Below are positions 57,434 through 64,000 of a DNA stretch of 64,000 nucleotides, in pieces. Where the stretch lies: positions 1,302,001 through 1,366,000 of the forward strand of contig CAVZRL010000009.1 in NCBI GenBank assembly GCA_963777775.1, read 5' to 3'. The notes beneath the pieces were generated by a model. The model was not told the DNA's origin and did not search any database. It saw only the letters and a list, made by a program, of their open reading frames with translations. Both the position numbers and the translations under genes were made by a program. Within the stretch, counting starts at the first letter, position 1. The number at the start of each line of letters is the position of its first letter. Origin of the DNA: WHSW01 sp963777775. GTDB taxonomy: Bacteria; Actinomycetota; Thermoleophilia; Solirubrobacterales; 70-9.

Positions 57434-59001
57434 TTCCCATGCCCTCGTCGAACTCGATCTGGCGGACGGGGCCGGTGTAGCGGTTCTTCATCCCGAGCAC
57501 CCAGGCGAGACCCGCCCCGAGCAGAACCACGGCGACGACCAGCGGCGAGTAGTTGAAGAAGCTCCAGTCGAAGTCGTCCTCCCACGGCACTCCGAGGCTG
57601 GAGAAGGGCAGTATCAGAATGATGAACATGAGGCAGACGAACACGACCGCGATCGGGTTGATCCACTTGTACCTGGGCCCCAGCGTCCAGGAGCGGGGCT
57701 CGAACGAATCCCCTGCACGCCAGCGCAGGTAGACCGGCGTCACATAGGCGATGTAAAGGCCGATCGTGCCGATCGCGGTGACCGCGTAGAAGGCAACCGG
57801 CGGCACATAGGTGTCCGGTGCGAACAGCGCAGGCAGCACGATCAGGAAGGCGAGCGCGCAGCTGCCAAGCACTGCCATCGCGGGCACCCCGGCCGCCGAG
57901 ACTCGGCTCCACAACTGCCAGCCGGGGACAGCGCGGTCTCGCGAGAAGGCGAAGAACGTCCGCGACAAGCTCGTCACACATGCCATGCCGCAGAAGAACT
58001 GGCCGACGCAGGCAATCACGAGGATCGCCTCGGCCCAGTTCTGGTTCATCTCGGCGGAGGTGAAGACGGCGATCGAACTGCCGAAGCCCTCGTTGATGGC
58101 ATCGACGTTGGTGGCGGCGAACAGGAACGCGAGCAGCACGAACCACCCGATCAGCGCTGAGAGCGCGACCGACTGCCAGATGCCCTTCGCGGCGGCCTGC
58201 TCGGCGCCCACCGTCTCCTCCGCCACGTGCGCCGAGGCGTCGTAGCCGGTGATCGTGTACATCGTCAGCAGGAAGCCCACCGGCAAGACGAGGAACCAGT
58301 ACGTGCCGCCGCCGATGGCCCCGTCGGCGAAGCCGGAGTTGTTGATCCGCTCGGTGAAGACGAAGTCCGCGCTCTGGTGGCTGTCGGGGACGATGATGAG
58401 GATGCCGATGATGATCAGCACCCCGATCACGTGCCACCAGACCGAGATCGCGTTGAACAACGCGATCAACCGGTGGGAGAAGATGTTGATCAAGGCGTGC
58501 AGCCCGAGGATCACCGCGTACAACCAGAAGATCTCCTGGATGATGTGCTGGTCGTCGGCGAAGTTGATGAAGCCCAGATCCCAGCCCCAGAGGCCAAACA
58601 GGTTGGTCAGGAAGAACGCGAGGACGTAGTCGACCGAGGCGACGATCCCGATCAGCCCGATCACGTTGAACCAGCCGGTGAACCAGGACCAGCCGGCTCC
58701 AGCGAGCCTGTGGGCCCACCAGTACGGGCCGCCCGCGGTGGGGAAGGCCGAGGCCAGCTCGGACATGCTGACCGCGACCGTGAGGATGATCAGCGCGATC
58801 ACCGGCCAGCCGATCGAGATCGCGATCGGCCCGCCGTTGTTCCACGCCAACGTAGAAGACCGTGAAGCAGCCGGCCAGTACCGAGATGATCGAGAACGAG
58901 ATCGCGAAGTTGGTGAATCTCGTCCAGCCGCGGTCGAGCTCCTGCTTGTAGCCGAGTTCGGCGAGGCGTTCTGCGTCGCGGTCGGCGGGGGCTCCGGTCA
59001 T
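57327..59001 (-). pseudogene. APC-family amino acid/amine permease, frameshifted
   Basis: Full-length gene of about 557 codons broken once. ATG 59001 with AAGGAGG (59016-59010) starts TGAPADRDAERLAELGYKQELDRGWTRFTNFAISFSIISVLAGCFTVFY; the rest, AWNNGGPIAISIGWPVIALI, MSELASAFPTAGGPYWWAHRLAG, TGYDASAHVAEET and CGMACVTSLSRTFFAFSRDRAVPG, is in the +1 frame from about 58850. The GCFTxxxxAWNNGGP join matches intact relatives, so a single extra base near 58846-58856 is inferred. About 12 membrane helices. The C-terminus after EFDEGMG also turns arginine-rich and may hide another shift. Related to amine/ethanolamine permeases; location suggests the cluster's importer. Confidence 0.85.
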
Positions 59002-59021
59002 GCGTGACTCCTCCTTCGAGC

Positions 59022-59057
59022 AGGTCGGTCCGGTAAAAAGGTGTGCCCTACCGACCT
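59022..59057. promoter_or_regulatory. Inverted repeat abutting the phosphotransferase start
   Basis: AGGTCGGT (59022-59029) and ACCGACCT (59050-59057) are perfect 8-bp arms around a 20-base spacer in the divergent gap between permease and phosphotransferase. The right arm ends exactly before ATG 59058, so it may be an operator over the transcription start; GGTCGGTCCGGT resembles the TGGTCGATCGGACC element at 55779. Confidence 0.4.
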
Positions 59058-60023
59058 ATGAACGATCCGACCCTAAACCCGGAGACGGACGAGAGTCAAC
59101 CCCAGCGGGCCGTTCTGCAACAAATCGTGGACCAGCTGGCCCGCTCGTTGGGTGAGCCGGAAAGCGAGCCACAGCCGCTCGAGGGCGGGATCACGAACCG
59201 CAATTTCCGTGCCCGTCTGGGCGGGCGCGACTACGTGATCCGGGTTCCCGGCAAGGACACGTCGCTGCTCGAGATCGACCGCGAGGGCGAGCGGATCGCC
59301 AACGAGCGCGCCGCGCAGGCCGGGATCGCGCCACGGGTCGCGGCGACGCTCGCCGACCCGCAATGCATCGTCACCGAGTTCGTCGTGGGGCAGGGGATGG
59401 AGCCCGAGCAGCTGCGCGAGCCGTCGGCGCTGACCGAAGTCGCGCGCTCGCTGCGCGCGATCCACGAGCTCGGCGAGCCCCTGCCGACCAGCTTCGATTC
59501 GTTTCGGATCGTCGAGACCTACGCCGAGACCGCGATCGGACGCGGCGGTGAGCTGCCGGAGGCCTACGAGACGGCCCTCGGGCACGCGCGGTCGATCGAG
59601 GCCTCGTTGAGCGGCCCCGAGCACGAGCCGGTGCCCTGCCACAACGATCTGCTCGCCGCCAACTTCATCGCCGGCGAGCAGCATCTGTGGATCGTCGACT
59701 GGGAGTACGCCGGAATGGGCGACCGCTATTTCGACCTCGCAAACTTCGCCGTCAACAACGAGCTCGACGACCAGGCCGAGATCGAGCTGCTCGGCAACTA
59801 CTTCGATGCGGCGCCGGACGCCCGCCGGCTCTCGACGCTGCGGCTGATGAAGTTCATGTCGGACTTCCGTGAGGCGATGTGGGGAGTGGTCCAGCGGGTC
59901 GTCTCCGAGCTCGACTTCGACTTCGAGGCCTACGCCGACAAGCACTTCGACCGGATGCTCGAGACCGCGTCCCACAGCGATTTCGAGACCTGGCTCGCCG
60001 AGGCGCGTGAGCCCGCGGGCTGA
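59058..60023 (+). CDS. Choline/ethanolamine-kinase-like phosphotransferase (APH fold)
   Basis: 321 residues from ATG 59058 (GTG 59043 is an alternative). Phosphorylates a small amino-alcohol-like substrate by inference. LEGGITNRNFRARLGGRDYVIRVPGKDTSLLEIDREGERIANERAAQAGIAPRV at the start is the N-lobe with the ATP-site Lys/Arg region. The catalytic loop is CHNDLLAANFIAGE (HxDxxxxN) and the metal loop IVDWEYAGMGD (DxE). Choline/ethanolamine kinases share exactly these motifs, but so do many unknown bacterial phosphotransferases. Ends with a 17-base overlap into the dehydrogenase gene, indicating co-expression. Confidence 0.82.
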   Translation: MNDPTLNPETDESQPQRAVLQQIVDQLARSLGEPESEPQPLEGGITNRNFRARLGGRDYVIRVPGKDTSLLEIDREGERIANERAAQAGIAPRVAATLADPQCIVTEFVVGQGMEPEQLREPSALTEVARSLRAIHELGEPLPTSFDSFRIVETYAETAIGRGGELPEAYETALGHARSIEASLSGPEHEPVPCHNDLLAANFIAGEQHLWIVDWEYAGMGDRYFDLANFAVNNELDDQAEIELLGNYFDAAPDARRLSTLRLMKFMSDFREAMWGVVQRVVSELDFDFEAYADKHFDRMLETASHSDFETWLAEAREPAG

Positions 60024-62487
60024 GCTCCCCGAGTCGGCACGCTGCGTGATCGTCGGCGGCGGCGTCGGGGGGACGTCGATCGCCTACCACCTGGCGAAGC
60101 TCGGCTACCGCGACGTGGTCCTGCTCGAGCGCGCCGAGCTCACCTCCGGCTCCACCTTTCACTCCGCCGGCCTGGTCGGCCAGCTCCGCGGCTCGGTCTC
60201 GCTGACGAAGATGATGATGCACTCGGTCGAGGTCTATCGCGGCTTGGCGGCCGAGTCCGACCTCGATCCCGGCTGGGTCGAGTGCGGGGGGATCAGGCTC
60301 GCCTCGAGCGAGGAGCGGCTGGAGGAGCTGCGACGCCAGGCGGGTTGGGCGAAGACCTTCGGCTTGCCGCTCGAGCTGATCTCGGCCGAGGAGGCGAAGG
60401 AGCTCTTCCCGCTCATGTCCATCGACGGCGTGCTGGGCGCTGCCTGGCTGCCCACCGACGGGTATATCGACCCGGCGCAGCTCACCTACGCGCTCGCCGA
60501 CGTCGCGCGTCGCGAGGGCGAGCTCGCCGTGTTCCAGAACACGCGGGTGACGGGCATCGAGGTCAGCGGCGGCCGCGCCGGCGCGGTCGAGACCGAGAGC
60601 GGGCGGATCGAGGCCGAGGTGATCGTCAACGCCGGCGGGATGTTCGCGGCCGAGATCGGGCGCATGGCGGGCGTGCGGGTACCGATCGTTCCGATGTCGC
60701 ACCAGTACCTGGTCACCCAGCCGTTCCGCGAGCACGCCGGGGACGCGAGGCTGCCGACCCTGCGCGACCCCGACCTGTTGGTGTACTTCAGAGAGGACGG
60801 CGGCGGCCTGGTGATGGGCGGCTACGAGCGTGACAGCGAGCCTGCCTTCCTGCCCGATGGCACCGGCGGGCTCGATCGCATCCCGCCGGACTTCAATGGC
60901 CGGCTACTCGAGGACGACTTCGACCGCTTCGCCGAGATCATCGAGAACTCGAAGCGCCGGGTGCCCGAGATGGAGCACGTCAAGGTCACGAAGCTGATCA
61001 ACGGGCCCGAGGCGTTCACCCCGGACAACGAGTTCTGCCTCGGGGAGTCGGAGGTTCGAGGATTCTTCGTCGCCGCCGGGTTCTGTGCCCACGGGCTCGC
61101 CGGCGCCGGAGGGATCGGCAAGGTGATCGCAGAGTGGATCGCCGAGGGTGAGCCGAGCCTCGACCTGTGGGAGATGGACGTGCGCAGGTTCGGCGCCCAG
61201 TACCGCTCGCCGGCCTACACCCACGCCCGGATCCGGGAGACCTATGAGGCCTACTACGACATCCGCTACCCGAACCACGAGCGCAGCGCCGGCCGGCCGC
61301 TGCGGATCACCGCTGCGAACGCTTGGCACCGTGATCACGGCGCCGCCTTCGGCGAGAAGTCGGGTTGGGAACGGGTCAACTGGTACGAGTCCAACGCCGC
61401 CGATGGGGACGAGACGCTGCGACCCCGGGGTTGGGCGGGCCAGCACTGGTCGCCCGCGATCGGCGCCGAGCACCGCGCGACCAGAGAGCGGGTCGCGCTC
61501 TTCGACGAGTCGTCGTTCGCGAAGCTCGAGATCGAGGGGCCGGGGGCCGCCGAGCTGCTCGAGCGCCTGTGCGACAACCGAGTCGCCCGCGAGGTCGGCC
61601 GGATCACCTACACCCAGATGCTCAACGAGCGCGGCGGGATCGAGTGCGACTTCACGGTCGCCCGCCTGGCCGAGGAGCGGTTCTCGATCGTCACCGGGAC
61701 CGCGTTCGGAACCCACGACCGCGAATGGATCCGCAAGCACCTGCCCGAGGACGGCTCGGCGACGGTCCGTGACGTCACCTCGGCCTGGTCGTGCTTCGGG
61801 ATCTGGGGGCCGCGCTCGCGCGAGCTGCTCGCGTCCCGGACCCCCGACGATCTCTCGAACGACGGCTTTCCCTACATGACCATGCGCGAGATCACACTCG
61901 GCAACGTTCCGGTCCGGGCCTTGCGGGTCACCTACGTCGGCGAGCTCGGCTGGGAGCTCTACTGCCCGACCGAGTACGGGCTCGGTCTCTGGAGCACGCT
62001 CTGGGAAGCCGGGGAGCCGCACGGGATCGCCGCCGCCGGCTACCGGGCGATCGACTCGCTGCGGCTCGAGAAGGGCTACCGGGTCTGGGGTGCCGACATC
62101 ACGCCCGACGAGACGCCGTACGAGGGCGGGGTCGGCTTCTGCGTCAAGCTCGACAAGCCGGGCGGCTTCATCGGCCGCGAGGCGCTCGTGGAGGCGGAGC
62201 GACGCGGCCCACGGACCCGGCTCTGCTGCCTGACGCTTGCCGATCCGCGCTCGGTCGCACTCGGCAACGAGCCTGTCCGGGTCGAGGGCGAGATCGCCGG
62301 CCGGGTGACAAGCGGCGGCTACGGCTACACGGTCGAGCGCTCGATCGCCTACGCCTACCTGCCGCCCAATCGGGCCGAGCCGGGAACAGGGGTGGAGATC
62401 GAGATCTTCGGCGAGTGGATCCCGGGCGAGGTCGCGGCCGAGCCGCTTTTCGACCCAGGCAACGAGAGGATCCGCGAGGGCTCTTAG
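60007..62487 (+). CDS. Dimethylglycine/sarcosine dehydrogenase-like flavoenzyme (DAO + GcvT domains)
   Basis: Oxidative demethylase with folate-binding C-terminal half. 826 residues from GTG 60007. FAD-binding VIVGGGVGGTSIAYHLAKLGYRDVVLLER (Gly17-Gly22); TFHSAGLVGQL with His52 at the position covalently bound to FAD in dimethylglycine and sarcosine dehydrogenases. The DAO domain runs to about 370 (PTDGYIDPAQLTYALA, VVNAGGMFAAEIGRMAG-like, GFCAHGLAGAGGIGKVIAEWI), a FAO_M linker follows, then a GCV_T domain from about 440 (HWSPAIGAEHRATRERVALFDESSFAKLEIEGPGA) and GCV_T_C to the end. Substrate among N-methyl amino acids is not settled by sequence. Confidence 0.9.
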   Translation: MSPRAELPESARCVIVGGGVGGTSIAYHLAKLGYRDVVLLERAELTSGSTFHSAGLVGQLRGSVSLTKMMMHSVEVYRGLAAESDLDPGWVECGGIRLASSEERLEELRRQAGWAKTFGLPLELISAEEAKELFPLMSIDGVLGAAWLPTDGYIDPAQLTYALADVARREGELAVFQNTRVTGIEVSGGRAGAVETESGRIEAEVIVNAGGMFAAEIGRMAGVRVPIVPMSHQYLVTQPFREHAGDARLPTLRDPDLLVYFREDGGGLVMGGYERDSEPAFLPDGTGGLDRIPPDFNGRLLEDDFDRFAEIIENSKRRVPEMEHVKVTKLINGPEAFTPDNEFCLGESEVRGFFVAAGFCAHGLAGAGGIGKVIAEWIAEGEPSLDLWEMDVRRFGAQYRSPAYTHARIRETYEAYYDIRYPNHERSAGRPLRITAANAWHRDHGAAFGEKSGWERVNWYESNAADGDETLRPRGWAGQHWSPAIGAEHRATRERVALFDESSFAKLEIEGPGAAELLERLCDNRVAREVGRITYTQMLNERGGIECDFTVARLAEERFSIVTGTAFGTHDREWIRKHLPEDGSATVRDVTSAWSCFGIWGPRSRELLASRTPDDLSNDGFPYMTMREITLGNVPVRALRVTYVGELGWELYCPTEYGLGLWSTLWEAGEPHGIAAAGYRAIDSLRLEKGYRVWGADITPDETPYEGGVGFCVKLDKPGGFIGREALVEAERRGPRTRLCCLTLADPRSVALGNEPVRVEGEIAGRVTSGGYGYTVERSIAYAYLPPNRAEPGTGVEIEIFGEWIPGEVAAEPLFDPGNERIREGS

Positions 62488-63200
62488 CCGCGCAGGCGGC
62501 GAAGGGCCCGGCGCAGCGTCGGCCAGGGATCGGAGCGATGGCGCAGCGCGCTCAGCGAGCCGATCGTCTGGGGCTCGATCGCGTCGAGCCGGGTGGCCAG
62601 AGCGAGGAACACCTGAGCGGTGGTCAGCGCGTCGCCGGCGGCGTCGTGGGGTCGATGCACCGGGAGCCCGAGCTCGCGCGCCAGGCTCGCGAGCCGGATC
62701 GCCTGCGGGCCCGGCGATCGCTGCCGCGAGTAGAGCTCGGCGGCGAGCGCGTAGGTGTCGATCACCGGGTTGCGAAAGCTGATCCCCGCGGGCAGCATGG
62801 CTCCGCGAAGGAACCGCTCCTCGAGCGAGGCGACGTGGGCGACCAGGACCCTGCCGGCGAGCGGGAGCAGCAGCTCGTCGAGGACCTCACTCAGCGGCGG
62901 GGCGCCGACCAGGTCCTCGCTGCGAAGGCCGTGGATGCGGATCGAATCCGGACCCGGCATCCGGCGGGGGCGCACGAGGCGGCTGCGCGTGCCCCGGACC
63001 CGGGCCCGACCTCCCTCGATCGGCATCGTCGCGAAGGCGATGATCTCGTCGTCGGGCTTGTCGAGGCCGGTCGTCTCGAGGTCGAGCACGCAGAGACCGG
63101 CTTCCCGCCAGGGGGTGGCGGGTTCGGGCATCGGTGTTCGCAGGTACGCCTCGACCGGCGTGCGATCGCCGACCTCCTGCGCGTCGCTCAGCTGCTCCAC
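62484..63200 (-). CDS. DnaQ-like 3'-5' exonuclease (DEDDh family)
   Basis: 238 residues. Exo I CVLDLETTGLDKPDDEII (Asp, Glu), exo II-like VAHVASLEERFL (Glu in place of the usual Asp and no Asn), and exo III HDAAGDALTTAQVFLAL (His, Asp). The SxHGI region is IRIHGLRSEDL. Similar stand-alone proteins in actinobacteria lie next to a DUF294 nucleotidyltransferase gene, as here. Substrate may be DNA or RNA ends. Overlaps the next gene by 13 bases and the dehydrogenase's 3' end by 4. Confidence 0.85.
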   Translation of the reverse strand: MEQLSDAQEVGDRTPVEAYLRTPMPEPATPWREAGLCVLDLETTGLDKPDDEIIAFATMPIEGGRARVRGTRSRLVRPRRMPGPDSIRIHGLRSEDLVGAPPLSEVLDELLLPLAGRVLVAHVASLEERFLRGAMLPAGISFRNPVIDTYALAAELYSRQRSPGPQAIRLASLARELGLPVHRPHDAAGDALTTAQVFLALATRLDAIEPQTIGSLSALRHRSDPWPTLRRALRRLRG

Positions 63201-64000
63201 GCGAGCTTGGTGTTGAGCGATCTCTGCACCGACGCGACGGCCCGGAAGGCATCGCGCAGGTAGTGGCGGGTGAGCTTGTTCAGGGTCGTCGGGTCGATCA
63301 GGTTGTCGGGGCGCTGCCCGGCCTTCAGCTGACCGACCTGGTGCTCGAGTCGCAGCTCGCAGAACAGCTCGAAGGCCTCCTCGAGCGTCGCTGCGTCCGC
63401 CGCCGCCAGGGTTCCACTCTCGGCCGCCGCTCGCAGCCGCTCGACCGTCGAGGTCGTCGTCGCCTCCGCGGCGAGGGCCGCGTAGCGGGCGACGTTGACG
63501 ATCGGCAGCAGGCCGCCTCGCTTGATGTCGAAACGTCCCGCGTGCTCGCCGGAGTGCTCGACCACGATGTCGCGTAGGAAGCCGGTCGGCGGCTTGCTGG
63601 CCAGCGCCATCCGCAGCAGCAGCCGAAGCAACCCGGGACGCAGGTGTGCGCCGCGCAGCAGCGAGGGCACATCAAGATCGCGACCGGGTCCGTAGATCGT
63701 CCGGGCGTCGAGCACGATCGAGATCGCGACCAGCTTTGGCTCGGAAGCCGGCTCGACCAGCCAGCTCTCGATCGCCGCGCGCCAGTCCGAGATCGAGCTC
63801 GCCGACATCGCGCCGGTCGCGTCGACCCCGTGCGCGTCATGGTGCCATCCCATCGCGTCGAGCTCGGCGACGACCCGGTTGGCGAGTTGGTGCATGTACG
63901 CAGTCGGATCCGCGCCGGTCCCGGCGGACCAGACCATCCCCGAATCGATGTCGGACGACGGGACCGCCTCGCGACGGCCGAAGCTGCCCAGGGAGAGCCA
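63188..64000 (-). CDS. DUF294-type nucleotidyltransferase, C-terminal part (5' end outside window)
   Basis: Minus-strand gene running off the right edge; the visible frame is open to base 64000, beginning WLSLGSFGRREAVPSSDIDSGMVWSAG, the nucleotidyltransferase GSFGRxE...DxD motif of DUF294 proteins. The following ISDWRAAIESWLVEPASEPKLVAISIVLDART and RFDIKRGGLLPIVNVARYAAL match the DUF294 C-terminal domain. In related proteins the missing N-terminus has cyclic-nucleotide or CBS sensor domains. Precedes the DnaQ-like gene with a 13-base overlap, suggesting they act together on nucleic acid or nucleotides. Confidence 0.85.
   Translation of the reverse strand, partial: WLSLGSFGRREAVPSSDIDSGMVWSAGTGADPTAYMHQLANRVVAELDAMGWHHDAHGVDATGAMSASSISDWRAAIESWLVEPASEPKLVAISIVLDARTIYGPGRDLDVPSLLRGAHLRPGLLRLLLRMALASKPPTGFLRDIVVEHSGEHAGRFDIKRGGLLPIVNVARYAALAAEATTTSTVERLRAAAESGTLAAADAATLEEAFELFCELRLEHQVGQLKAGQRPDNLIDPTTLNKLTRHYLRDAFRAVASVQRSLNTKLAWSS

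Overview
This is a gene-dense, very GC-rich stretch with many GTG and TTG starts, single-base ATGA/GTGA/TGATG gene overlaps and almost no intergenic space. Gene content (actinobacterial-type prfA-prmC-tsaC-glyA block followed by an atp operon, LCP protein, MarP-like protease, RecBCD-like helicase-nuclease pair) and a one-TM protein with NSVKSNDIA-type repeats suggest an actinobacterium, most likely class Thermoleophilia (Solirubrobacterales or Gaiellales). That placement is inference; no rRNA or tRNA is present to test it. No CRISPR array, transposase or prophage was seen, and no gap over 300 bases lacks a gene.

Layout. 1-3.7 kb: translation and one-carbon genes (end of prfA, prmC, tsaC, glyA) with a SnoaL-like gene diverging from glyA. 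3.7-8.8 kb: a one-TM repeat protein, a DUF354 glycosyltransferase-like protein, a WecA/TagO-type lipid-sugar transferase and a membrane GGDEF + HD-GYP c-di-GMP protein. 8.9-16.5 kb: complete F1Fo ATP synthase operon (atpZ-like, atpI-like, atpB-E-F-H-A-G-D-C). 16.5-24.4 kb: M20 peptidase, LCP ligase, UDP-glucose dehydrogenase, sugar-nucleotide synthesis and a CPA2 antiporter, a cell-surface polysaccharide set. 24.3-29.1 kb: arfB and ahcY on the minus strand, then a nucleotidyltransferase, two thioredoxin-fold proteins and thrB. 29.1-33.1 kb: SnoaL-like gene and PLP decarboxylase, a solitary ParA-like ATPase, and a divergent archaeal-type AAA ATPase. 33.1-43.1 kb: glutamate synthase large subunit, FHA protein, SRPBCC protein, lipoprotein, penicillin-binding protein, MarP-like protease and HxlR regulator. 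43.1-50.2 kb: gamma-glutamylcyclotransferase and a two-subunit helicase-nuclease.

50.2-62.5 kb holds the most interesting region: a probable gamma-glutamyl amine catabolic cluster. On the minus strand are a glutamine-synthetase-like ligase, a PuuD-like gamma-glutamyl hydrolase, an aldehyde dehydrogenase and an SDR; beside them are an FGGY kinase, an APC-family amine or amino-acid permease, a choline/ethanolamine-kinase-like phosphotransferase and a dimethylglycine/sarcosine-dehydrogenase-like flavoenzyme. Putative operators with inverted repeats lie in the control regions. Within 4.7 kb of this cluster two genes clearly, and a third probably, carry single-base insertions that break the reading frame (PuuD-like, permease, FGGY kinase). 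The window ends with a DnaQ-like exonuclease and the C-terminal part of a DUF294-type nucleotidyltransferase.

A recurring regulatory feature is a -10-like hexamer only 6-15 bases before the start codon, sometimes shared head-to-head by divergent genes, suggesting frequent leaderless or near-leaderless transcripts.
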